This document shows, in pieces, positions 1 through 11,261 of a stretch of DNA of 64,000 bases. The position numbers were made by a program, and so were the translations under genes. The notes under the pieces were generated by a model. That model was not told where the DNA came from. It ran no database searches and saw only the letters and a list, made by a program, of their open reading frames with translations. Within the stretch, counting starts at the first letter, position 1, and each line of letters begins with the position of its first letter. This DNA comes from Rhizopus sp. PT2906 (lineage: Eukaryota > Mucoromycota > Mucoromycetes > Mucorales > Rhizopodaceae). The stretch spans positions 79,671 to 143,670 of the forward strand of contig JAMYHX010000058.1 in the NCBI GenBank assembly GCA_025529335.1, given 5' to 3'.

Positions 1-1190
1 ATCCTCTTCTTCTTCATCGTCATCTTCTTCATTATTCTCCTCAACACTTTCTTCATCAGTCTCTTTAGCATTATTTTCATCTTTATTTTCTTCCCCTTCT
101 TCTTCTTCTTCTTCATCCGATAGCTCATCCAACTTGTAACTCTTTGGTTGTGATGCAGCCCTTCTTCTCGATCTTCTACCACTATCTTCTTCCTCTGTCA
201 GGATATGACTAGTATCCAAGCTCTCCAACTCTTTCTTTAACTCTCTTTCTCTCTTGATTGCCTCACATTTTTCAATAGATGGTCTACCTTCAACACCGAG
301 ATCTTGCAGGATAGCTTTTAATTTTTCAATTTCTGCTCTTGCTGAACGGCAGCCTGCCAATTCTTTTGACCTATTTTTTTTTTATGATTATTACATGTAA
401 AAAGTACTTATTCAAACATAATCCCTTACCATACTTTGCGAACACCGCACTTGTTGATAAACCCCTTGAGCCTCTTGATCGTCTCTTCATCTTTTGATGA
501 TCCAGGTTTCTATTTTGAGTAAGCAAATGCCTTAAATACATATCCCCATCTATACTAACCCTTGTCGAAGCGACTGTATTTTTAGATTTCTTTTTAACAA
601 CTTTCTTTTCCTCCTCCTCTTCTTCCATATCATCATCTTGGTCATTGTCCTCTTCATCACTATTCGAAATAACTTGCTTTGTTTTTCTAACTCTCTTCTT
701 TTGTGGTATTTCCTCATCATCCTCTTCTGTGATAACAGGCGAGTCCTCTGTACGCTTACGTTTTGCAGAATGATTTGATTCTTCTTTGACACTTGTCTCA
801 TTTGATTGTTTTTTCAAGATATATTCATCAATCATGTTTGTAATCATGTTCTTCCAAGGATCTTGTTTCAGTGTATTTGGTTCTAATTCCTAAGTGTGTG
901 AATATATGGTTATTGACACTGAGAATGAATCATGCTGTAGATCTTACATAATACTCTTCTAGACTATGGCGGATCTCTTTTGGTGTAAGCACACTGTTTC
1001 AATAATAAGGGGAGTGAGTTTTCTTTCATTGCTTCTTTCTTTCTTTTTTACCTCAAGTCACTCTCGTCAATTAAACTATACAACACAATGCGCGTTGAGT
1101 ACATTTGAAACTGTGATTTATTTAAAACTACCTTTTCAACTTGTTTTTAAAGTCTTGTCCCTTTATGAATGTCTCGTCTACACTCACCAT
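1..1190 (-). CDS. HIRIP3/Chz-type histone chaperone, 3' part cut by window edge
   Basis: Probable H2A-H2B/H2A.Z chaperone acting in the nucleus. Exons on the minus strand: 1190-1132, 1075-1052, 993-948, 889-560, 509-430, 370-1 (continues off the window). The N-terminus (about 60 residues, starting MVSVDETFIKG) is a small helical domain like that of HIRIP3. A long acidic and lysine-rich stretch follows (runs of D/E, KKKSK). The diagnostic block is RLKGFINKCGVRKVW, then ELAGCRS, LGVEGRPSIEKC and ESLDTSHIL, then a basic RRSRRR stretch. This matches the HIRIP3 CHZ region as I know it. The tail visible in the window is a long poly-Glu/Asp run. All five introns are GT...AG and keep the frame. The first coding exon is 59 nt. 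Alternative: another CHZ-motif protein. The family call rests on recalled motif order, not on a search. Confidence 0.75.
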
Positions 1191-1220
1191 ATTATTTAAA
1201 GGAAAAAAGAAAGAAATAAA

Positions 1221-1250
1221 TACACGCGTGAATTTAAAAAATACGCGCTT
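1221..1250 (-). promoter_or_regulatory. ACGCGT (MCB-like) box plus ACGCGC upstream of the histone chaperone gene
   Basis: ACGCGT lies at 1224-1229 and ACGCGC at 1243-1248, 34-58 nt upstream of the proposed start at 1190. ACGCGT is the MluI cell-cycle box of fungal G1/S promoters. Regulation is inferred; the same hexamer also occurs by chance elsewhere in the window (in relic DNA near 48.18 kb). Confidence 0.35.
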
Positions 1251-1275
1251 TGCACTTTATTCACAAATTATTCGC

Positions 1276-1401
1276 ATACTGATAGAGAAATGATAATTTT
1301 AGACAACAAAGTAAAACAACAATTGATAGTAAAAGAGAAGCCATCAAAAGCAAAAAAATGAATAAAGCAATGTTTAGTAAATCAGTTATTAAATTGATAC
1401 A
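1276..1401. repeat. Dispersed repeat family C, copy 1
   Basis: About 125 bp that recurs at 11150-11261. Shared blocks include CAGTTATTAAATTGATA, GACAACAAA and GCCATCAAAAGCAAAA (GCCCATCAGAAGCAAAA in copy 2) in the same order and orientation. It lies just upstream of the transposase relic, so it may be part of an old element end. The rest of 1191-1600 shows no gene I can support. A minus-strand open frame at 1389-1748 has no recognisable domain and overlaps the relic. Confidence 0.6.
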
Positions 1402-1599
1402 TTCTTTCCAGAAAGTAAATTCACTTCCAGGGAAAAATGAATGCGTCTGATTATAAGAACTAAAATCGTCTTTGCTGACGAATCGGATGCCAAGAAGATA
1501 TTGCGACCTATGGATATATAAAAGAGCAACAAGTACTCGTCGTCCTCATGTACTTCTTTTTCCGCAATTATACTATAAACTAAATTAACATAAACATTC

Positions 1600-2722
1600 A
1601 ATTCTTGTATGAAAATGGGAAAGGTTCGGTTGTCGAGGAGTATGGTAGGCCCGAACCAATGGATTACATCGCTGATGAGGACCAGTTTTGTCTTGAAATG
1701 TTGAGCTCTCATACACAATACTTGGCTCAAAAGCCACCTGAAGGACACAAGTTAATAGAGGTAATGCAGGTGGGGGGATGAAGCAAAGCCTGAAACTGAT
1801 GTTATTATGAAAGAAACATCAGTCAAGCGTAATTATACTCGCTATTCTGATCAGGACGAAGTAGGGCTCTTCAAACTGTTATTTGAGAGGTGCCTGAGCG
1901 CGGCTGCTGCTGTAAATCGGCCCGGGGTTCACGTCCGTACAGCGCAAAAATGGGCAGAACAGTATGAAAGGGGATCCTGATAGTATCTTTGAGAAACGAA
2001 GAAAGACGGGTTGTCCACGCATTCTCAATGAGGAACACAAAAAAAGTTATTCTTGAGTGCACTGATGCGAACCCCTTCAGTCGCCCTGGACGATGTGATG
2101 AAGCAACTTAGACAAGTATTCACGGAATTAAAAGTACTTTGTTTGACTTCATAAAAAAGTATTGCAACCTGTCGCTCAAAAGAGTACGGCTCCAATCGAT
2201 AGATCAGAACAGCGAGGAAAAGATTCAAGAGCGCCTGGACTGGATTCGTAAATGGGAGAAAATAGACATGGATTTTACGAGAAATTGCGTCTTTCTCGAT
2301 GAATTCGCCTTCCATATTAATATGAAACGTAGTATGGCCTGGTCAAAGAAGAGCTTACCTGCAATGGTCAAGGTATCCAAAACATAAACAAAAACAACAG
2401 CCATTTTAGACGCGATTTCTGCTCAAGGTCTGATTAAATGCAGCCTCAGGCTTCCTCGGCCTCCACATAATAAGAAAAAAAAGCGAGGATATGACGTTGT
2501 GCGAACGAGCAAAGGGAACGGTTACGAGACACTATGTCAGTTTTCTAAAAGCTGTGATGGATGAAACGGACCAATGCTCGCACATGAAAGGTCATTGCCT
2601 CGTGATGAATAACGTTCCTGGAGACTGAGATACTGATGACAAGAATCAGTAAGGCTACTAATAGCTTAAAGCTGAGCGATTTTAGAGGCTTTGCCTGGTA
2701 TTCTTATTAATGCTTGAATAAA
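1600..2722 (+). pseudogene. Dead Tc1/mariner (IS630-like) DDE transposase
   Basis: Relic of a transposase of the type abundant in Mucorales. In order: an N-terminal segment (LAQKPPEGHKLIEV), a helix-turn-helix region near 1860-1960 (HVRTAQKWAEQYE), FEKRRKTGCPRILNEEHKK, then KIQERLDWIRKWEK and the first catalytic block CVFLDEFAFHINMKR with Asp present. The second catalytic block reads LVMNN where the family has LVMDN, so the second Asp is Asn. The segment that should carry the final Glu (NPIEQFW in relatives) is deleted: sequence jumps from LVMNNVPG near 2620 straight to a C-terminal TRISKATNSLKLSDFRGF. Several stops and frameshifts also break the frame (near 1790, 1975, 2130). No intact inverted repeats were found. 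It cannot encode an active transposase. Confidence 0.85.
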
Positions 2723-2885
2723 TACCGTAGTAAAACAAGAGCTTTGATAAGCATCTTTCAAAGTAAACTGGTATCTTTTTCTCTTCTTGTTTCAGTAGGC
2801 GAATGCTTAATTTACTTCACTATTACACTCTTGAAATATTCGCGCATTTCCAAGATCGTTTTACGCTGCTCAAAATCTTTTTCTT

Positions 2886-3345
2886 CCCCACAATATTACT
2901 ATGACGGTGCCAACACTACATTCACCAGAAAATGCATTAGAAAATAGGCTAATGCTACGGGCGCTTCCTTGAGGTGCTACCTATATTGTCACTATACAAC
3001 TTCACATTACCAAAGTCTCTGCCTAGCCTAAGACTTGTCCAGTTCACTCTCTCTGATATAAAGTGTGAATTCATCATAATTACACGTGCTCTTGCATCTT
3101 TGTTGATCAACTGACAGCATAGAATTAGAATATATAACAACATTTCTTTATCTCTTTTTTCTTCCCGAAAAGGAACAAACCAATATGGCGACTTTATAAA
3201 GCTATGTTTAGCGTGGCGCTACACATTGGAGAGTTTTGTTAGGCGACATCATAGGTAATGAGTAGAGGTAGCGCCCATAGTATTAGTCTAATTTCTGGTG
3301 CATTTTCTGGTGCAAGTAGTGTTTCCCTGAAATATTGTTGCTATG
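2886..3345. repeat. Family A palindromic (head-to-head) module, copy 1
   Basis: The two ends are inverted copies of each other. Read outward, the left arm gives GAAGCGCCCGTAGCATTAG (complement of about 2950-2975) and the right arm GTAGCGCCCATAGTATTAG (3272 on). Both continue with GCATTTTCTGGTG and a TAGTGTT block. The centre (about 3010-3250) is shared with the copy at 46030-46395, including TTTAGCGTGG, TACACATTG and AGGCGACATC. Partial copies lie at 20518-20850 and 47970-48110. The right arm contains the first ~25 codons of the zinc-finger ORF at 3258. The left arm, read on the minus strand, resembles the start of the same ORF in degenerate form. Confidence 0.7.
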
Positions 3346-3800
3346 TTTGTTCGAAGTCATATTCTGAAGCAAAAGAGTTGCGCGAACACCTTCAAAAACA
3401 ACATCAGCTTGATATCCCTGGACTACCGTGTGGAAGAAAACGACGTCATTCAGATCAATTCCTTTACGTGCAAACAGATATTTCACGTCAGAATGTGAAT
3501 GAACATTATGCTTGTCCTTCCTGCTCCCATCGCTATCCTGATTTAGATGATTTGAGGCAGCATATTGAGGGAAACCATGTTCAACATTTTATGCCAACAT
3601 ATATAGATACTGTGCCATCTATTTCATCAACAACAATATCCACTATCACTACGGAACCGCTCCAATCTCCTTGGATGGTCTGCAACGTTGATGTGGCCAA
3701 TGTATTTGTCCGGTACAAAGCTGAAGTCAAGCAGGAAGCAAGCAAAAATAAATTCAAACTAAATTGTGTGCGAATAATTTCTGAACGCGCTTTATTATAA
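3258..3800 (+). CDS. C2H2 zinc-finger ORF starting inside a repeat module
   Basis: Intronless frame of 180 residues. It has two classical C2H2 fingers: residues about 28-50 (CYVCSKSYSEAKELREHLQK, then QH) and about 86-109 (CPSCSHRYPDLDDLRQHIEG, then NH), separated by a basic GRKRRH patch. The N-terminus is Ser/Gly-rich (MSRGSAHSISLISG), and this part is encoded by the right arm of the family A repeat. The C-terminus is short and ends in a lysine-rich segment, so the protein may be a 3'-truncated member of a longer family. I infer a repeat-associated, lineage-specific family, possibly mobile-element encoded. Function unknown; DNA binding is likely from the fingers only. The first ATG of the open frame was taken as the start. 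Confidence 0.55.
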   Translation: MSRGSAHSISLISGAFSGASSVSLKYCCYVCSKSYSEAKELREHLQKQHQLDIPGLPCGRKRRHSDQFLYVQTDISRQNVNEHYACPSCSHRYPDLDDLRQHIEGNHVQHFMPTYIDTVPSISSTTISTITTEPLQSPWMVCNVDVANVFVRYKAEVKQEASKNKFKLNCVRIISERALL

Positions 3801-3838
3801 ATTATTAGGAGACAAATAAATAAATATACACTTTTTTT

Positions 3839-6800
3839 TTATCCTCGCAAGTCAGCTGGACGACCTCGAGAATAAAGATTCGCTGGATCTGGATTACAAT
3901 AGATATGTGAGGCAATCTTGAGACTCTCAAAGTCCTTTTGTGCTCTTTTGGTCCATTCAAATCGATCTGCTGGAGTAAATGCATACTTGCCGAGATTGGC
4001 CCAATAAAATGCTTTCAGGAACCGAATTTCTTGGATAAATCGCATTTCAAGTACTCCATGTTGCAGTACAGTAAAGCCTTCGACTGTCCTGCCCGTACTG
4101 ATATAGGGTAATGCTCTGGCCAGATAAAGACAGGGTTGTGTGAATTCCCAAAATTTGACTTGTTGGAAGGCATGGTTCAGTCTGGCTACACCTTCAATGA
4201 ATCGATCGTAGTTTTTTGAGTCATGGGTGGATATAAAATCGACTCTTTCGTCTTCTATAAGTGAATAAAGTCCCATGGTGGCGAATATAAGACCGAATAT
4301 AGGAAAGATGTTTGCTAGTTTTATTGTTAGTTTCATTCATGTTTAATAGTAAAAACTTACGTGTTACTGTGAGTAAAGGCAGGATGACCATTAAGCACTT
4401 GGTATGTTTACGAGCATTTTCATAGTTTCGACATCTTGCATAATAACACAACAGTGTGCCATGAATAGCAATTCGATTATAATCAGCTGTCTGCTTCAAA
4501 TGTGCCTCCAAAAGGGCCACATAGGGCTCACAATCACGAAGTCTGTCGACGATCAACGCGTTTCCAACATGATAGACGCCCAGCCAGATCTCTGCTTCAA
4601 AATCACCATTTGTATGTGCGGTATCTGCCATTTGTTTGAGCAAGAGTAAATCTTCAGGCGAGTTATCAAGCGTGCCTTCGAATATACGCATGGTAATCAC
4701 CAGTCCAGCCGATCGGTAGAATGCTTGACAGTCAGTAATGACGCCTAGCGTCTTGACGGCCTCAATGGATCGATAAAGCAACATTCTTGCGTTTTTAAAC
4801 TTTCCAGCAGCAAAACACAAGTGAGAGCAGATGGTGAGGGTATCAGCATCATTTTTATCATCCATGTACTTTAACGCTTGCGTAATATAGAATATACTTT
4901 GTTCCTTTTCATCGTTTAACCAGCTCAGCATGGAATTTCTAGCCAAGAACAGGGTATAACTCGGTCCGACCTCCTCCAGACGCTCGCATGCATTCAGTCC
5001 GACAAGACATGTGTACACAAAGGCCCTACCTTTGCCGGTATAAAAGTATATGTTGGACAACTGCACCATAATTTCTACCACACGCTTGCCGATTTCTTTT
5101 TTGATATCTTTGGTAAATTTTCTGAATATGCGCATCTTCCTATGTCTAAACTGTGAAATCTTGTTTATCCAAAACTTATACAAGAATTCTGGTTCGCTCT
5201 GTGGCCAAGACTCGCCAAGACAATCGAGTGCCTGGAACAGGTACCGCTCTCCTTCAGTTAGTTTCGTACGCATCGTAAAACATATACCCAGTCGTCGATA
5301 GATATCGCTACGATGAATTCGGCCAAACTGTACAGCCAAATCCGTGTTCTCGTTCAGGATTTTGACGATACGTTCGAGGTTTCCCGTAGCTTCTGGAAGC
5401 AAAAAGGACTTCATGTTTAGATCAGCTAATGCTTCTAGATAATGAAGCTGTTTGTCCAAGTAATCCGTTTGTAGGTAATGTCGAGTCACTTTGGGTAAAA
5501 GCTTCGTATAGTTTTCTCTGGTCAATTGGTTTTCATAGTACTTGGCTAGGAGACGATGTAGCAAGATTCTCGTCTCGTATGATACCATGTCGTATATACT
5601 TTGTGGAATAGTGATATGTGTAAACGTGTAGATGTCTTCGTCAGTTTCGTGCGCATGATCATCGACTTTTTGGATAAAGTGATAAACATCGTATCTTTCT
5701 ATTTTTTGTCGCACTTCCTCTTCATCCGCATATTTGAAGTCGATATTGTTCTCTTTAATGACCGACTGAACCTCTTTAATCGTAAAGTACTGATCTAAAC
5801 AACTTGCTACCTAATAAAGAGTAAGATTTTTATAATGTGTTTACATGATTAAACTTACTGTCAAGAATTCTTGAAAGCTATTATCTACTCTATCAAACTG
5901 CATCTTGATGATTCGTTTATAGTCAAAGTTTCCCAACAGGTCCTCCAAATCAAAGCGCGTGCTGCTGGGTACTAACGTATGCTCAATCACAGTGACATGA
6001 TTAAAATCTTTTAGGACAATCGCCATATTTCTGTTTCAAAAATAAGTTAGATCATATTATGTCTGTTTAGTTTTGAGACTTACTTGACATAAAGTGGGTT
6101 TCCTGCAGTTCGCTTCTGAATGACTGAGACAATCTCTGGACTAACACTATTTACGCTTGTCGTCTGGAACGTCTGCAGGATGATCTCGGCGATCTCTGCA
6201 GCGCCTAGACCATTCAGGGGAATCTCCTTTGAAACACCCGTTGCTCTAAACTTGTTGATGAATGTCACATTATAGTCCTTCATAGGACGAGTGGCTAGAA
6301 CCAGCAACACCTTTTGACAGTGTTCGTGAATATGTTGCAACAAACGAATAGATGCAGAATCGGCCCCTAACATATGATTCCATGAATACAGCACTATACG
6401 TTGAGTTTGTTACTTACATTGCACATCGTCAGAGATGAACACGAGACTCGTATGCTCAGATACATAACGGATCATGCGCGTGATAACCCCTGTGAGAAGT
6501 ATATCTCGTGCACGTACATCTAGTCGTCGTGTCGTCCTGTTATCTGGTACATCGACCAAGGTGGTGAACACGACCTTGAACAACGGCAAGAACTCCTCTT
6601 CTTCGCCACATTTTCTTAAGCATCGAGTGATCTGTTCAACCAACTCATTAGCACTTTCTGGAATGTCGTCTCCGTGTATTTCTGCAGGAGGAGAGAGTCT
6701 TGAACTAGAAAAATAGGATGTGTTGTTACCGTTCGACAGCTGTGTTTCCTTGATGGTCGTGAGTGTCGTTGGTGATGGGGGAGTAGAAGAAGGCGATGAC

Positions 6801-9412
6801 GAGACGTCTGAGCTTTCTAAGCCATGAGAATAGGCGGAGTCATAGAGATGGGTTGAGCCGGTAAAGTAGGATAATCTTCGTTTAGGATTAGGTGGTAGGT
6901 CCTGCGAATCTATGATTTCAAATAAAGCGAGTAATATATTTTTTACAAGATAATACTTGGAGCTCTTCTCCACTACAAAGACACATGAATACTTGACTCA
7001 CTCATATTTCAATCACTTACCTTCTGTAGACGAAGACCAACAACAGAAAGTCTCAGGCGAATGTACAGCTCTACTGAGCGTATGGCAAAAAAAGCTCTTT
7101 CCCACACCTGAGGGGCCCGAGATCACGAGCAAGTGATTATTCGGGGACTCTGTCCAGTCACTGACAAACTTGGTCGCCTCGGTCATTTCTGACTTGTATC
7201 CAATAAAATCCGAGTTCTTTTCTTGACTTTGAGCCGAAACCCGCTTGTTCTTGATAGCAGCAAATCGTAGGATACCAAAGATCTGTATTGGCTTCACCTT
7301 ACCCTTGACAAAGTTCTCCCCATAATCCTCGAAATCACACATCCTACCGATCTGTTGCTTCGTAGCAAAGTCGCATACAATATTCTTTTTCGCAAACTGA
7401 AACTTGAGCATACGAACGGCTAGGATGATCGTGTCGCCTGCGATGGCCGGGTCGCGTCTGTAAGGGTTCCCCTGAGGCAAGACCGAGTTGAAGATCACAC
7501 CTGTTGAAAGGGAGATGGCAAAATCATCAAGGAAACCCAGAAAACAGTCGCGAAGTTCCATGGCGGCCTTTGCTGCAAAGATCGCTTCTCTTTCATGCGA
7601 TAAGGGAGGGAGGCCAAAGACGGCCAAGAGAGTAGCTCCTTTATCATCTACGGCAAATTGCTGAAGGATGCCTTCGTACTTGACCAAGGTACGAATAGCT
7701 GTATGAACCGCTTTCTGTGCTAGTTCAAGTCCGTGTGCAGTAGCCACGTTGAGTTTGCCTAGACTGATAAACATGATGGTTGCATCTCTGAATTGAGCTG
7801 GGAAATTATCGTCAGGACTGTGCTCAAGGCGATAAAGAGCACTTCGGTTGATGTATTTTAAGTAATTAGGATTTGGGTCGGATGATAGTTCGAGGATGGA
7901 TGTGTCCCTTGTACGCGCAACAAGTGGTTCGATGTGAAGCGTATCTGCTCGACTGAGTAAGCCGGGTGCATCAGCTAAATAACTTGCATGAGCTCCTTTA
8001 GCCGAGATTGGATAGGGTCTATTCCCTTTCCTTGGTGGTGGAGAATCGATACTTTTGACGATATAAAAGTCACCTCGTTTTTCATACGAAAGGCTGATAG
8101 ATTGGTTCAAAAAGTACTGGTATGCTTCTGGAGTAATACACATTTCACCTGCTTTGGCAGCATTCAGAGCATCCTCTAGTGATTCAACAGCTGGTCCACA
8201 GATGGCATACTCTAGTCGTCCGGTATAGTCCAAGGTGTAATCAGATGGGTTTTCACTGCCATTAACACTGATGTATGAAAAACGCTGTTTCTTCTTTGTT
8301 ATTTGTAGTGCAGTAATGTCGTTATCTCTTGAAGAAAGGAGATCGCCCAAGATTACATTTGTGATATCTCCGCATGATAAAGCTATGTGTAACTCCAAGT
8401 CAATAGCGTCTGGTTCATCCTTTGTCGTGTCACTTGTCACACTGTTTTTTCTCCCAGTTGCATAAACTTTATTCTTTCTATTTTTGCCAAAGATGGCTGG
8501 AATACAACGCCAGAAATTGAATGCGGTTGCATCATAAGTGTAATCGATATCTAATGCTGTATTTAGATATAAACTGCCTCCTGTTGACGATTGCTCGCTG
8601 GTTGATCCATTGCCATCAAACAAAAAGAAAGGTTGACTATCATCATCTCTCGTTCGACGGTCTATGCCAACAGATGATCTATGTTTCGTACGTTCTTCTG
8701 CTGTTAGGTAGACTCGATAATGAGATAATCTAGCCAGTAATTGAAGTCCACATTCAATTGCCTTTCTGACAAGTACATTTCGTTGTCGTGCTTCTCTATC
8801 CTTGGCACTTTCTTCGCTTGTTGTGAAATCATTCTCAAATGATTGTATTTGAAAGCTAACTAAAACCGCATCTCCCAAGAACTAATATAAATGTAAATAA
8901 GTGTGCCTTATTCTCACGCTCGTTTACCTTTACAACATCTCCGCCAAAGTGTTCAATGATTTCAATGCACTATAAGAAGCGTGAGTTATATAAAAAAGAG
9001 ATCAAATTCATAAATAGATTTTACTTCGCCCATATAAGAGCCTATTTCTAATGCAACCGCTTCAGCCCCAGATTCTCCTTTCTCAGCAGCCATTGTTGTC
9101 AACTATATAGAGTAAATTTTACTGTTGTATACCTATATATAGAACTTACAGCACTAAAGCCTAAAATAATAGACATCATTGTAAGTTTCCGATATATGTT
9201 ATAAAAATAAAAAAAAAAAAAAGAGCATACCAACAACATCAACCATGAGCACAACGCCAAATTGAGACTGACTGAATGGAATTTGTAGTTTATCAAATCT
9301 GGCATGCAATGATCTTACATACTAATGAATATAAGTGAAAGGGGGTTTTTTTTTTAAACATTTAAGAATATCCATTTCCTACTTTGGCAATATAAGGTGC
9401 AATATTTAGCAT
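3839..9412 (-). CDS. Soluble-adenylyl-cyclase-like protein (two class III cyclase domains, P-loop ATPase, helical repeats)
   Basis: Predicted cytosolic enzyme making cAMP from ATP, of ADCY10 (sAC) architecture; 1691 residues, near the ADCY10 length of about 1610. Exons: 9412-9383, 9321-9231, 9160-9150, 9102-9025, 8969-8928, 8881-7021, 6972-6418, 6393-6084, 6030-5859, 5810-4361, 4314-3839. The first cyclase domain has GVVLMVDVVGFSALT and GGDVVKFLGDAVLVSF, carrying the two metal-binding aspartates (residues 38 and 88). The second begins near TIMFISLGKLN and includes FAVDDKGATLLAVFG. A P-loop (GPSGVGKS, about residue 672) and a Walker-B-like LVFISDDVQ follow, then some 800 residues of TPR-like helices. 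The third exon is only 11 nt. The start was chosen because MLNIAPYIAK joins in frame to YVRSLHARFD as in sAC relatives. Divergent from the aminopeptidase gene, 400 bp away. Family call is confident; bicarbonate regulation is only an analogy. Confidence 0.88.
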
Positions 9413-9812
9413 TGCAATTTAATTACGAGTGATCTCTATTCTCTCTTTTGTTTGTATCTTGGAGTTCTTTTTTAAAAAAAAAAAAAGAAAAAAAGAAAAA
9501 GAAAAAATAGAGCAAAAAGTTCGTTTTCTTTTTCCAAAAACAGATTTGCTTAGCAGGACAGTGACGTTACAGATGTTTCACCGTCTGCTTGTTTCTTTGA
9601 TAGGCTTATTTTATCATGATTTCATTTTCACTTTTTATCTATTTATCAAATTGAAAATAATGACCATCTGTAAACAAAAAGAAAGGAAGGAACATTATTG
9701 TTTGACAGGTTTTGAGGTTTATCTCAAAGGAGGTTGTGCTCCGTACAAAAATGGTAATTTACAGATTAAATCACCGTCAGACATGTCAATTTCTTTTTTT
9801 TTTTTTTTCTAC

Positions 9813-11094
9813 ATGAATTCACTAAGAAAGATTCCAATTGCACATGTTAGATCATTCCATACCACATACACTTGTAATAGTCCTCGAGGGCTCACAAAAG
9901 TATCTAATCGCTGGGGCACGTTTCAACGACTTGGACCAAGCTCATTAGCTAGCATCGATGTTCGACAAATGAAACGTAGACAAGTACCTGATCACATCCT
10001 TTTGCCATCTTATGCCAAACTTGGTACTTCCTCAACCTGGTCTTCTGATATTCCAGTGAATACAGAAATAGACATTTCACATATGCGAAAAGCAGGCAAG
10101 CTTGCAAAAGAGATCCTAGAGATGGGTTCTACACTATGTAAAGTAAGCACTTCCTCTTTTTATTTGTTTGTATACAAAATTTACATATCAATCAGCCAGG
10201 AGTCACTACAGATAGCATCGATAAGACCCTTCATGAAGCCATTATTGAAAATAATGCATATCCGTCTCCATTAAACTATAATGGATTTCCCAAGAGTGTT
10301 TGCACATCAATTAACAACGTGATCGCACATGGAATACCAGATGATAGAGAACTGAGAGATGGTGATATTATTAATGTGGATGTCACTGTAAGTAGACATG
10401 ATGTAATAAGATTTATATTAAATATTGCCAGGTCTACTTGAATGGATACCATGGTGATACCTCTGCCACTTTTTTGGTCGGGAAAGATGTGGATGAGCAA
10501 GGTAAGGCGCTGGTTGAATGCACAAGAGAGTGCCTGGATATGGCCATCAAAGCATGCGGACCAAATGTGCCTTATAAAGAGATTGGTCGTATCATCAGGT
10601 AACTTGCTTTTTTATATAATGTTAATTTTTTGTTTATTCAAATACACTCTAGTGACTATGCAGCAAAACACGGTTATTCTGTATCAGACGAGTTGTCTGG
10701 ACATGGTATTGGCAAGGAATTTCACTGCTACCCTTTGATTTTACATCATGGTAACCCACTTTCTGTACATTTATAGAAAATGACTCATCATATGCTATAG
10801 TGAATGAAGAAGAAGGCTTAATGACTCCTGGCACTATTTTTACTATTGTATATATACAGACTATATTTTTATACATCAATTAATATATATATGATATCTA
10901 TAGGAACCGATGTTATGTCAGGGATCTGCTTCCGGTATTATGTGGCCAGATCAATGGACCATATCTACTATAGATGGTGGTAGAAGCGCACAATTTGAAC
11001 ATACAGTAAGTGACATGGAGAATAAGAGAACTTTAATCTAATATTTGAAAAGATTCTTATTACAGAAGACGGTGTAGAAGTACTGACAGCGTAA
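9813..11094 (+). CDS. Methionine aminopeptidase type I, mitochondrial form
   Basis: Removes the initiator methionine from nascent proteins; the leader ([18 protein letters not shown], Arg/Ser rich) suggests import into mitochondria, like human MAP1D. Exons: 9813-10142, 10196-10387, 10432-10598, 10653-10750, 10801-10847, 10904-11005, 11053-11094; 325 residues. The metal-site residues of the family are all visible: His in [11 protein letters not shown], Asp in INVDVT, Asp in [10 protein letters not shown], His in SGHGIGKEF, Glu in the junction-spanning FTIEPM, and Glu in [10 protein letters not shown]. An in-frame ATG at 9782 would add a poly-Phe stretch; the ATG after the T-run (9813) gives a cleaner targeting peptide and was preferred. 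A poly(T) tract just upstream resembles a promoter element. Confidence 0.92.
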
Positions 11095-11149
11095 AATGTG
11101 TATAAATTATGTGTAAATAGCAGTTTACAATAAAATTGTTTTATTTTAT

Positions 11150-11261
11150 ATACTGATAAAAAAAAAAGATTATTTCAGACAACAAATAATAAAAAAGAGA
11201 GCCCATCAGAAGCAAAAGGATGAATAAAGAGATGACTAGTAAATCAGTTATTAAATTGATA
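11150..11261. repeat. Dispersed repeat family C, copy 2
   Basis: Same orientation and block order as 1276-1401 (GACAACAAA, GCCCATCAGAAGCAAAA, GGATGAATAAAGAGATGA, CAGTTATTAAATTGATA). It begins about 55 bp after the aminopeptidase stop codon. No coding potential seen. Confidence 0.6.

Noticed and set aside
1389..1748. Minus-strand 119-residue open frame
   Set aside because: No domain or splice context; it overlaps the plus-strand transposase relic, whose peptide blocks are recognisable on the other strand.
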